Made by a program: the position numbers and the translations under genes. From the NCBI GenBank assembly GCA_030159235.1, contig BSBG01000003.1, positions 489,522 through 553,521 of the forward strand: 64,000 nucleotides of DNA, read 5' to 3'. Shown here piece after piece: positions 55,797 through 64,000 of this stretch. Under the pieces are notes generated by a model that worked only from the letters and a program-made list of their open reading frames with translations, searched no databases and was not told where the DNA came from. Each line of letters starts with the position of its first letter. Position 1 is the first letter of the stretch. The DNA is from Bacillus safensis. Its GTDB lineage: Bacteria > Bacillota > Bacilli > Bacillales > Bacillaceae.

Positions 55797-56897
55797 ATGA
55801 GCTCTTCTTCTGTTAAAGAGAAATTTCAAGTATCCCCTTATTTTGTGTTTTTTCTCATCAATGCCAATCAAGTGGGTGTTGGCATTTTAAACTTTCAAAC
55901 AAACCTTGTTGCTTCAATGAATAATGATGGATGGATCGCCATTTTGATTTCTGGCATCAGCGTCAATGTGATGATCTTTCTGATGTATTTGATGTTTAGA
56001 AAGGCCCCTTCGGATCAATTTAGCGACATTACGCAATTCGTATTTGGTAAATGGGCTGGGCAATTATTCAACATTCTCTATATCTTCTATTTTTCTTCTT
56101 TATCGCTCACTGTTCTCATTCACTATATGGATGTCATCCATGTGTGGCTGTTTAAAGAAATTCCTGGTCTTTTGTTTGTGGCTGTACTGCTGCTGCTCGT
56201 TTATTACATTCATACCGGCGGCTTTAGAACCATTGCTGGCTGGGCATTTTTTAGCATTGTCCTCACATATTGGATGACGTTTATATGCTTTTATGTCATG
56301 AAATACAGCCACATTCGCCTCATGTTCCCTATGTTTGATCATACATTCTCGCAGCTGGTGATGGGCGTCAAAGATGCCTCCTTATCCATGTTTGGTTTTG
56401 GAACATTGCTTGTCTATTATCCCTTTATCAAAAAAGCACAAACGTCACAAAAATTTGCCCACATGGGGGCATTATTCACGACAAGCTTAAACCTACTTGT
56501 CTTTCTCGTCTCCATTGCGTATTACTCGAGCGCTCAGCTCAGATTAACAAAATGGCCGACGTTGACGTTAACAAGCATTGTGAAGCTTCCCTTCATTCAG
56601 CGCTTTGAATTTATTGAAGTGTCTCTTTGGCTGCTTCTGATCATTCCAAATATCACCATTCCATTATGGGCAGCAAGCCGAATGGCGAAGCAAGTATTTC
56701 ATACGAGTCAGCGCGTCACTTTAATCAGTCTCAGCATCCTCATTCTGATCATGTTTTCGTTTTTAGCCGGGGCAGCTTCTTTTGAGGTCTTTAATCAATG
56801 GGTGGAATATAGCGGATACATTCTGATCTATGGATTGATTGTCTGTTTGGTCATTGGACTGATGCTGAAAAAAAGGTGGGTGAAAAAAGGGGCATGA
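55797..56897 (+). CDS. spore germination receptor subunit B (GerAB family)
   Basis: Integral membrane subunit of the APC superfamily, 366 aa, about ten helices, with RBS AAGGAAG. It has the N-terminal SPYFVFFLINANQVGVGILN with the conserved Gly pair, and the mid-protein GFGTLLVYYPFIKKAQTSQK typical of GerAB. In the receptor this subunit is believed to bind the germinant amino acid or sugar. It lies 12 nt after subunit A and overlaps the C subunit start by 4 nt. Confidence 0.9.
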   Translation: MSSSSVKEKFQVSPYFVFFLINANQVGVGILNFQTNLVASMNNDGWIAILISGISVNVMIFLMYLMFRKAPSDQFSDITQFVFGKWAGQLFNILYIFYFSSLSLTVLIHYMDVIHVWLFKEIPGLLFVAVLLLLVYYIHTGGFRTIAGWAFFSIVLTYWMTFICFYVMKYSHIRLMFPMFDHTFSQLVMGVKDASLSMFGFGTLLVYYPFIKKAQTSQKFAHMGALFTTSLNLLVFLVSIAYYSSAQLRLTKWPTLTLTSIVKLPFIQRFEFIEVSLWLLLIIPNITIPLWAASRMAKQVFHTSQRVTLISLSILILIMFSFLAGAASFEVFNQWVEYSGYILIYGLIVCLVIGLMLKKRWVKKGA

Positions 56898-57994
56898 AAC
56901 GGTATATACTCATGGGTCTCATGTTGATAAGTCTTTCCTTAACCAGCTGTGCACAGCCTCGCCTATTAGATGAATTAAATATCTCTCAAGCGGCTGGATT
57001 TGATTTAGTAGAAGATGGCGTAATGAAGGGCTTCTTTGTCTTCCCTGTCTTTAAAAGTCAAGAACAAGGAAGTTATCAAATATTAAGTGCAAGGTCAAAC
57101 ACCATTAGTAATATTCAATTTCTTGTATCAGAAAAATCGCCTTTTCCGGTCGTCATGGGCCAGGTGCTCGTGATTTTAGTCAGTGAAAAGTTAGCAAAAG
57201 AAGTCGGCATGATTGACTTAATGAATTATATCTACCGCGATCCTATTATTGGTTCACGCCAAGTGTTTGCGATTGTAGGCGGAGAGGTTGAAGATTTATT
57301 ATACACAAAAATGAATCAAACGAACTTGAATATTGGTGTGTATCTCTCAGATCTATTAACCCAAAATATGCGAAACGGCAATGAACCAGTCACCAATCAG
57401 CACATTTTTATGAACCAGATGCTAGCAAAAGGTGTTGATGCATATCTCCCTTACATCAAAAAAACAAGCAATGCTATAAAAGTCTCGGGTGTCGCCCTTT
57501 TTGATCAAGAAAAAATGGTGGGTCATATTCCGGCGGAAGAAACGTTTACGTTCAAGGCCATGATTGAAAACCATAAAAACGGCATTTATGAATTTCGTTT
57601 TCAAGATAAGGCGAAGACTCATGTTGTGATTGAAAATATCAAATCACGGGTGTCTTATCATATAAAACCAACTGATCATCTCACTAAAAAGCCTCATATC
57701 ACGATTGATATCAAGCTCAAAGGTGAATTAAAAGAATTCATGAAGTCCAAGAAAATTGATACACCTTCTATTCTGGATCGTGTTGAAAAAGAAGTCGAAA
57801 AACGTGTCGCTCAGCAAGGCAAAGACCTTGTTCAGTCCTTTAAAAAGCAAGACATAGATCCGCTTGGGCTTGGCCTTAGATATAGAACAAAAGACAAAGC
57901 ATTGACACTAGAAAAATGGCAAGAAATTTACCCTGATGCAGATGTACAAGTTAAATGCCACATGAAGATTGTTCAAACAGGTGTCAGCCAATAA
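56894..57994 (+). CDS. spore germination receptor lipoprotein subunit C (GerAC family)
   Basis: Lipoprotein subunit of the same receptor, 366 aa. The lipobox is SLTSC, with the acylated Cys at about residue 19 counted from the ATG at 56894. That ATG overlaps the subunit B stop (ATGA coupling); a GTG at 56876 is the alternative. The GerAC core follows: RLLDELNISQAAGFDLVEDG (the D-E-L/R-D-I motif is relaxed) and domain III near VEKEVEKRVAQQGKDLVQSF. The gene ends the operon; no clear terminator was seen before the convergent gene at 58001. Confidence 0.88.
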   Translation: MKRYILMGLMLISLSLTSCAQPRLLDELNISQAAGFDLVEDGVMKGFFVFPVFKSQEQGSYQILSARSNTISNIQFLVSEKSPFPVVMGQVLVILVSEKLAKEVGMIDLMNYIYRDPIIGSRQVFAIVGGEVEDLLYTKMNQTNLNIGVYLSDLLTQNMRNGNEPVTNQHIFMNQMLAKGVDAYLPYIKKTSNAIKVSGVALFDQEKMVGHIPAEETFTFKAMIENHKNGIYEFRFQDKAKTHVVIENIKSRVSYHIKPTDHLTKKPHITIDIKLKGELKEFMKSKKIDTPSILDRVEKEVEKRVAQQGKDLVQSFKKQDIDPLGLGLRYRTKDKALTLEKWQEIYPDADVQVKCHMKIVQTGVSQ

Positions 57995-58000
57995 AAAGGT

Positions 58001-58991
58001 TTATTCAAATATCTCTTGTTTGTTCGCCAGTATTTTAGACACTTTCATTTTGACTCGTGGAACGCGATCTTTTTGTTGATAATCATTTAAAATCTTCTCT
58101 ACTTCATTTTTATCTGTTCTAAGGATTTTAGGTGATAATTGTTCCACAAGGTCTGGTCTATTCCCTTTTGCACAGTTTGCCATTGTATCTAGTGCAATTA
58201 AGCTGAAAGGTCTTCCTTTGTCTAGCCAAGATTTCATTCTTTCCCAGGTTGGACAGCATACGGCGGCCAGCCTTCCCCAATGATCGTCAAAATGGGTGCA
58301 GGCTAATTCCATCCAATCCAATATATTGTGAGAACGGAAACGGTGCAGGCAAATAAAAGCTGCGATCGGCCTTTCTTTTTCGCTGACGGATTTCAATTTC
58401 TCTAGAATACGGTTGTAATCCCTCATCTACTGGCAAACTGCTGGCGGCTGCCCATGAAAGCGGATAAAGAAATTCTTCATCAGCTTGATCCAAAAGTTCC
58501 CTTACCCACCCAGCAGCAGAGGTACCTAACACACCAGCCGTAATTTCTATCATGCGCGACTTCACTTCGACATGATGCGTTTCATCAAACCTGCTTTGAA
58601 CAGCATCCAAGAGCTTTTGCTGATCGTGCTGTTTCAAAGCATCAATGACATCATCCTCAAGAAACCATCTAGTGATTGAAAAGTCTAATAAAGGCGTCAA
58701 ATCATGTCTAATGGCTTGTAATGTGGGTGCTTTACCTCTTTTGGTAACGACGACGTCATCCTCTGCTAGGAAAGCCTGTCCGTCCTCTCCATAAAAATCA
58801 TCGTGCAGTAAAAATTGTTTAGGAGAATGGAGAACGGCTAAGTTATACCATTCAATCGGGCGTAATGAATAGGTGAGTAGTCTCTCGTGGCATGGATGGC
58901 ATAAATGATAAGGCTGTTTCGGTTCATTAGACGCTTCTACCACATTCATTTCGTTTTTTTGACAGGCTTCACATAAGGCGGTTTTCTCCAT
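58001..58991 (-). pseudogene. frameshifted gene for a zinc-ribbon, helical-repeat protein
   Basis: Two overlapping frames make one protein of about 329 aa interrupted by one extra base. The 5' part starts at ATG 58991 (AAGGA about 10 nt upstream) and has C-x-x-C...C-x-x-C in ALCEACQKNEM and HLCHPCHERL, a probable zinc ribbon. Helical repeats follow up to SLPVDE. The downstream frame resumes DYNRILEKLKSVSEKERPI and continues to EIFE. Removing one G from the GGG at 58420-58422 restores a smooth reading frame. The repeats (IRHDLTPLLDF, IALDTMANCAKGNRPDLVEQ) resemble HEAT-like adaptor proteins, but I do not recognise the family. It could be a true pseudogene or a sequencing error. Confidence 0.7.
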
Positions 58992-59048
58992 TGCATTCAC
59001 TTCCTTTTACTGCATTTGTATTGAATGATGTGAAGAATTGACAATGCT

Positions 59049-59279
59049 CTAATCTTCATCCTTTACATCGGGGTCTTCTGGAATCGGTTCATTTAAGATC
59101 TCTTGAACGAGCTCTTTATATTGTTCGAGCTGTTTTAAATGCGTTTGAAACTGCCCTTGGTAAATGAGATATGATTCCCCGTCAAATACGTAACGGATCT
59201 TTTTTTGCTGGATTAATTTTTCAATATACATTTCAGATACTTCTAGGTATTCAGCTGTTTCTGCGATTGTTAAATACAT
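59049..59279 (-). CDS. small excisionase-type HTH protein
   Basis: A 76-residue protein from the ATG at 59279 (GGGTGGTG 7 nt upstream). The N-terminal MYLTIAETAEYLEVSEMYIE and KLIQQKKIRYVFDG form the MerR/excisionase-like HTH_17 fold (YLTxxEAAxYLxVS). A Glu-rich helical tail ends EPIPEDPDVKDED. It lies 58 nt upstream of the frameshifted zinc-ribbon gene in the same orientation, so they are probably one operon. No integrase is nearby, so a role as a phage excisionase is unlikely; a DNA-binding adaptor is possible. Confidence 0.8.
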   Translation of the reverse strand: MYLTIAETAEYLEVSEMYIEKLIQQKKIRYVFDGESYLIYQGQFQTHLKQLEQYKELVQEILNEPIPEDPDVKDED

Positions 59280-59337
59280 GTTTGTGCACCACCCGTTCGT
59301 TTCATCTAACAAATTATATCATGATCTGTCGGAAAAG

Positions 59338-59565
59338 CGGAGGAAGCCTATTCAACCACTCACACAATGTATAGGTGGTGCCCTTTGTGTTCAGCAAGTA
59401 GATCGTCTAGATGCCAGCAAATATGGTATGATAAAACCTGCTAGATAAGAGCTTACTGTCTTAGACTTGGTGGAAAAGCCAGATGCATGCGTCATCTGTG
59501 ATGAGCCGCAAGCCATGCTAGCAAAAATAGAAAGCATACTCATGAGAAAAGCAAAACAAGCATAG
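59338..59565 (+). pseudogene. yngB: decayed yngB-like UTP-sugar uridylyltransferase
   Basis: In one plus frame, KPIQPLTQCIGGALCVQQVD continues as RLDASKYGMIKPAR to a stop, then resumes as ELTVLDLVEKPDACVI to another stop at 59563. SKYG-x-I-x-P and V-x-D-x-V-E-K-P are the hallmarks of the GalU/GtaB/YngB nucleotidyltransferase middle region. The N-terminal nucleotide-binding motif and the C-terminal sugar site are missing. In B. subtilis yngB lies directly upstream of yngC, exactly where this relic is. Start codon and RBS are absent, so it is non-functional. Confidence 0.55.
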
Positions 59566-59618
59566 GCTCTTATAAGAATGCTTGAAGAAAATTCGTATTT
59601 AAAGGCAGAGTGAAATGA

Positions 59619-60221
59619 ATGGGAACCTTTTTTAATGACATTTTAACCTGGCTGACAAGCCTTGGTTATGTAGGTGTAGCACTAGGTTTGATGATTGAAA
59701 TCATTCCGAGTGAAATTGTACTTGCCTATGGTGGATATATGGTGTCAACAGGCACAATTGGATTTGTTGGAGCTGTTATTGCTGGCGTCATTGGGGGGAC
59801 GCTTGCCCAGTGTTTTATTTACTGGATCGGCCTATATGGCGGAAGACCTTTTTTAACAAAGTACGGAAAATACTTATTTATTCATGAGCATCATATCGCG
59901 ACTGCAGAGCGCTGGTTTGAACGGTATGGAACCGGTGTAGTGTTTACAGCGCGCTTTATCCCTGTTGTCCGCCATGCCATCTCGATTCCAGCTGGTATTG
60001 CAAAGATGCCTTTTTTAAAATTTGTTTTCTTAACAGGATTAGCTGCCATCCCTTGGTCCATCTTATTTATCTACCTTGGCATGCAGCTTGGGACAAAATG
60101 GGATCACATTCAAAGCGTCGCTCACGCTTATACAACCCCTATTATGATCATTGCCATCGTCCTGATTGTGCTCTATTTTGTACTCAAAAAAATTCGGACG
60201 AATCGAAAACGGACAATCTAA
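59619..60221 (+). CDS. yngC: DedA-family membrane protein
   Basis: Polytopic membrane protein of 200 aa in the DedA/SNARE-associated (VTT) family, which acts in phospholipid flipping and membrane homeostasis. Features are GLMIEIIPSEIVLAYGGYMV (re-entrant loop with E and P), GGTLAQCFIYWIGLYGGRPF and the conserved FTARFIPVVRHAISIPAGIA. A basic C-terminus ends at IRTNRKRTI. The start at 59619 has only a modest RBS (GGCAGAG). It is probably YngC, supported by the neighbouring yngB relic and the yngE-K cluster. Terminator follows. Confidence 0.88.
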   Translation: MGTFFNDILTWLTSLGYVGVALGLMIEIIPSEIVLAYGGYMVSTGTIGFVGAVIAGVIGGTLAQCFIYWIGLYGGRPFLTKYGKYLFIHEHHIATAERWFERYGTGVVFTARFIPVVRHAISIPAGIAKMPFLKFVFLTGLAAIPWSILFIYLGMQLGTKWDHIQSVAHAYTTPIMIIAIVLIVLYFVLKKIRTNRKRTI

Positions 60222-60223
60222 CG

Positions 60224-60262
60224 AAAACGCCTTTCACTCATATGGTGAAAGGCGTTTTTTTA
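60224..60262. terminator. bidirectional terminator
   Basis: AAAACGCCTTTCAC and GTGAAAGGCGTTTT form a 14-bp perfect stem with 7-nt loop and T7. It is shared by yngC and the convergent HemD-like gene. Confidence 0.92.
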
Positions 60263-61081
60263 TAAGTGTGCTGATTGTTTTTTCATATATTGGGATAATT
60301 CTATAATCATTGCACCCATTCTCTCAAGTGACGGGGCAAGAATTCGGTCTACTCCCTCTTCTTTTAAAGCTTCAGCAGTGACTTTTCCGACAGCTACTGC
60401 CAGTACGTGCTGCTCGAATAATTCCAGCAATTCTACTTTTTTGCCCCATTCTGCGGCTAGTTTGAAAAAGGCGTGAACCTGGACAGCAGTTGTAAAACAG
60501 ACGGCATGAACCTGCCCCTCTTTCATTTCTTGAAGTAGCGTTTCAGCAGCCTCTGGTTCAGGAGGGGTGTGCTGATATGGTAAAAGCGGTAAAACATCTG
60601 CCCCCTTATCATGTAAAAACTGAATGAGAGCTGGTGCGTTTTCACCGTGAAGCTGCACCATAACACGTTTGCCATGAAACTCCTTGTCTTCTAGCTTTGA
60701 TATCAGGTCACGAACCGTTCCATCTTCATCAGAGACGTCTGGCTGAATTCCATGTTTTTTCAGCGCAGCAAAGGTTTTGTACCCTCTTGAAGCAACATGC
60801 GCATTTGATAGAATGTTCATAAATTCTTTACCGAGCTGAAGTTCTTCTGCACTCTCAATTAATGTATTAGTACCGATACCTGTGGTCAAAATCACCCAAT
60901 CCGCCCTTTGTTTGACAAAGGTCTCGATGCCTGGCTTTAATTCCTCTTTGGCTAAAAATACAGTTCCTTGAAGAGAGCGAATAACGGCTTGTCCTCCTTG
61001 CTTTTCGACAAGTGTACGCATTTCTTCAGTTTTTCTCGTTCCACAAATGGCAATCGTTTTTCCAGATAAGCCTTTACTCAT
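60260..61081 (-). CDS. uroporphyrinogen-III synthase-like (HemD family) protein
   Basis: A 273-residue two-lobed HEM4-fold protein. Segments include LSGKTIAICGTRKTEEMRTL, ADWVILTTGIGTNTLIESAE and VHAVCFTTAVQVHAFFKLAA, with the second-lobe end VAVGKVTAEALKEEGVDRI. RBS AGAGGG precedes ATG 61081. It is a stand-alone paralogue of HemD, not in a hem operon. Bacilli also carry such genes near nitrite reductase or as regulators. Whether it makes uroporphyrinogen III is open. It may relate to siroheme supply for CysI, but no direct link is seen. Confidence 0.8.
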   Translation of the reverse strand: MSKGLSGKTIAICGTRKTEEMRTLVEKQGGQAVIRSLQGTVFLAKEELKPGIETFVKQRADWVILTTGIGTNTLIESAEELQLGKEFMNILSNAHVASRGYKTFAALKKHGIQPDVSDEDGTVRDLISKLEDKEFHGKRVMVQLHGENAPALIQFLHDKGADVLPLLPYQHTPPEPEAAETLLQEMKEGQVHAVCFTTAVQVHAFFKLAAEWGKKVELLELFEQHVLAVAVGKVTAEALKEEGVDRILAPSLERMGAMIIELSQYMKKQSAHL

Positions 61082-61222
61082 GTTATCCCTCTTTTTCTAT
61101 CACATTTGATATGTATTAAATATAGATTTATTTGGAAGACGTTGCAAGTATCTACTAAAAAGAGCTTGACGTTTCTATCGAATTCGAGTATCTTTTGTAA
61201 GTGCAAATTGTAGGAGGTCATT

Positions 61223-61843
61223 ATGGAAAAACAGAATGTTCAAGCAATTCGATTATCAATTGCAGACCCAACACCGCTTGGTTTGTTTGGTTTAGCAATG
61301 GTGACGCTCGTTGCGTCCTCACAAAAACTAGGAATCACAGATGGCACTTCCCTTATTTTACCTTGGGCTATCTTCCTTGGAGGAATCGCGCAGCTAATCG
61401 CGTCCATACAAGATTCAAAGCATCATAATATTTTTGGAGCCACTGCCTTTGGCGCATTCGGTCTTTTTTGGATGGGTGTTGGAACCACTTGGCTCATTCA
61501 AGCCGGCGTTTTTGGGAAAACGCTTGCGGGAGCTGCAGATCCAAAACAGTTAGGCTTTGCGTTTATCGGTTATTTGATTTTCAGCTTGTTTATGACGATT
61601 GGTGCAATGGAAACACACAAAGTATTATTTTTGATTTTCGTCTTTATTGATTTCTTATTTATTGGTCTTTCCCTTAGCTCGTTTGGTGTGATGTACGATG
61701 TGACTCATACCATGGCTGGTATTGCAGAATTGATCATTTCCCTGCTTTCGTTTTATGGTGCTGCAGCTGTTGTCCTTAATACACACTTTGGCCGTACTGT
61801 TTTGCCAATCGGACAACCATTCCGCATTTTTACAAAAGCATAA
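61223..61843 (+). CDS. acetate uptake transporter (GPR1/FUN34/YaaH family)
   Basis: Six-helix acetate/succinate permease of 206 aa, start ATG 61223 with AGGAGG 6 nt upstream. The family signature N/D-P-T-P-L-G-L is seen as IADPTPLGLFGLAMVTL, followed by repeated small-residue helices (WAIFLGGIAQLIASIQD, GATAFGAFGLFWMGVG) that line the acetate pore. Monocistronic with a terminator. It could return acetate lost by overflow metabolism, or feed ACS-type ligases. Confidence 0.9.
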   Translation: MEKQNVQAIRLSIADPTPLGLFGLAMVTLVASSQKLGITDGTSLILPWAIFLGGIAQLIASIQDSKHHNIFGATAFGAFGLFWMGVGTTWLIQAGVFGKTLAGAADPKQLGFAFIGYLIFSLFMTIGAMETHKVLFLIFVFIDFLFIGLSLSSFGVMYDVTHTMAGIAELIISLLSFYGAAAVVLNTHFGRTVLPIGQPFRIFTKA

Positions 61844-61844
61844 A

Positions 61845-61876
61845 TAAAAAAGAACTGCTCTGTGCAGTTCTTTTTT
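61845..61876. terminator. bidirectional terminator
   Basis: AAAAGAACTGC and GCAGTTCTTTT form an 11-bp stem around TCTGT with flanking A/T runs. It is shared by the acetate transporter and the convergent LLM gene. Confidence 0.9.
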
Positions 61877-61881
61877 GATGT

Positions 61882-62901
61882 TTATTTTTCTTGTGCCTCT
61901 TGAAAAATCTCTCCGATGATTTCATACGAGCGCATTCTTTCTTGATGGTCAAACATATCCGAATTAATCATCACTTCGTCTGCTTGAGTAGCTTCAATAA
62001 AGGCCTCCAATTCTTTCTTCACCTTTTCTTTATCCCCGATCATGGTCGAACTTAATTGTTCATCCACCATTGCCTTTTCATATGGGCTCCAAAGGCCGTC
62101 CATGCTGTCGACAGGCGCTTTGAGTTTACCTGGTGTGTTTCGAATGAGACTCAAAAACCGCTGATAATGAGAAGTCGCCAAATATTCAGCCCGCTCTGTT
62201 TGGTCCGCAGCAAAAACCGTCACACCAACCATGGCATAAGGCTCTTTTAACACATCCGAAGGTCTAAATGACTGTCTGTACAATTCTAATGCAGGAATTG
62301 TGTTTTTAGGTGAGAAATGTGCTGCAAAGGCAAATGGTAATCCAAGTTCCCCTGCAAGTCTGGCGCTAAAACCACTTGAACCAAGGAGCCAAATCGGAAT
62401 GTCTAGCCCTTCTCCTGGAACCGCTCTTACATGTTTTTTGACCTGACCGGTTGGTTTGAAATATTGACGAAGTTCTTCAAGCTGCTCTGGGAAATCTTCT
62501 CCGTTATGAAGATTACGTCTCAGGGCTCTTGCTGTTAACTGATCCGTCCCTGGTGCTCTACCAAGACCTAAATCAATTCTGCCCGGATATAATGTCTCAA
62601 GTGTGCCAAATTGTTCGGCAATGACAAGTGAAGAATGGTTTGGCAACATAATCCCACCAGACCCTACTCGAATTTTTTCGGTTCCTCCAGCAATATATCC
62701 AATTAAAACGGACGTTGCAGAGCTCGCAACCCCTTCCATGTTATGGTGTTCTGCCAGCCAGTATCTATGATAACCCCACTTCTCCGCCTTTTTTGCTAAA
62801 TCCATACTACGCTCAAAAGATTCTTTAATGGTGCCGCCTTCTGTCACAGAGGATAAATTTAAAACGGAATAGGCTGTGCTCTGTAAAACTGATTGACTCA
62901 T
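61882..62901 (-). CDS. LLM-class flavin-dependent oxidoreductase
   Basis: Luciferase-like monooxygenase-fold enzyme (FMN or F420 group) of 339 aa from ATG 62901 (GGGGA 8 nt upstream; the frame extends to 62925). Visible are [20 protein letters not shown] (W-x-A-E-H-H), [40 protein letters not shown] and [20 protein letters not shown], as in YceB-like proteins of B. subtilis. The substrate is unknown. Single gene. Confidence 0.88.
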   Translation of the reverse strand: MSQSVLQSTAYSVLNLSSVTEGGTIKESFERSMDLAKKAEKWGYHRYWLAEHHNMEGVASSATSVLIGYIAGGTEKIRVGSGGIMLPNHSSLVIAEQFGTLETLYPGRIDLGLGRAPGTDQLTARALRRNLHNGEDFPEQLEELRQYFKPTGQVKKHVRAVPGEGLDIPIWLLGSSGFSARLAGELGLPFAFAAHFSPKNTIPALELYRQSFRPSDVLKEPYAMVGVTVFAADQTERAEYLATSHYQRFLSLIRNTPGKLKAPVDSMDGLWSPYEKAMVDEQLSSTMIGDKEKVKKELEAFIEATQADEVMINSDMFDHQERMRSYEIIGEIFQEAQEK

Positions 62902-63072
62902 AAATGATGTCCCCATTTCTGTCAAAAATCATACTATTTTTATACTTTCAACACCATAACACAAATTCATGAAAGATTTAAATGATTTGATTCGATGATT
63001 TTCGAAATGATGATTTTCTAGGTTTTACTTCCAATTTGAAAATTTGCACATAGAATGAAATATCAATTCTAG

Positions 63073-64000
<928 letters not shown>

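Noticed and set aside
59049..59279. Excisionase-like protein as a sign of an integrated element
   Set aside because: No integrase, attachment-site repeats or other mobile genes nearby; HTH_17 proteins also occur as ordinary regulators.

Overview
The window reads as chromosome of a Bacillus, most likely of the pumilus group. The grounds are gene content (GH30 XynC with GH43-CBM6 XynD, a melR-melEDCA locus, the yng leucine cluster, ysfB-glcDF, a GerA-type germination operon, a spore-coat-like collagen protein), low-GC codon use and Gram-positive ribosome binding sites. The species is an inference; no rRNA or tRNA is present.

Layout. 1-3.2 kb: a beta-glucoside PTS locus (antiterminator licT, EIIBCA bglP, start of a GH1 phospho-beta-glucosidase) with RNA antiterminator/terminator controls. 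3.3-5.8 kb: a small membrane protein and a two-component system. 5.9-8.8 kb: secreted xylanolytic enzymes XynC and XynD. 9-10.5 kb: lone mmsA/iolA-type dehydrogenase. 10.8-16.5 kb: alpha-galactoside locus (repressor, ABC importer, GH4 melA). 16.6-20.7 kb: AT-rich accessory stretch with toxin/immunity-like debris, two GNAT acetyltransferases and a MocR regulator. 20.8-22.9 kb: divergent MarR repressor and MFS pump. 22.9-27.5 kb: ketohexose PTS operon (RpiR regulator, PfkB kinase, EIIBC, EIIA, class II aldolase), candidate tagatose or fructose route. 27.7-32.4 kb: PLD-family phosphatidyltransferase, a YdcZ-Crp-YdcZ operon, aldehyde dehydrogenase. 32.9-36.5 kb: cysJI sulfite reductase.

36.5-46.2 kb is one long minus-strand operon for leucine/isovalerate degradation (yngJ, yngI, accC2, yngHB, yngG, yngF, yngE and an ACS-like CoA ligase): isovaleryl-CoA is dehydrogenated, carboxylated, hydrated and cleaved to acetyl-CoA and acetoacetate, which the last gene may re-activate. 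yngK and a tyrosine phosphatase follow, then a DeoR regulator, an unknown protein, the ysfB-glcD-glcF glycolate oxidase locus (50.3-54.2 kb), and a gerA-type ABC operon (54.3-58.0 kb). 58-60.2 kb holds a frameshifted zinc-ribbon gene, a small HTH protein, a decayed yngB-like nucleotidyltransferase and intact yngC. The end carries a HemD-like protein, an acetate transporter, an LLM oxidoreductase and the 5' part of a collagen-like gene that runs off the window.

Most sequence is ordinary metabolic chromosome. The parts that deserve attention are the doubled RNA control of licT-bglP, the broken genes (58.4 kb frameshift, yngB remnant, toxin fragments at 17.4 and 19.7 kb, DUF3221-like remnant), the unassigned ketohexose PTS operon and the modular collagen-like protein. 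I did not find a clear wholly new defence or mobile system.
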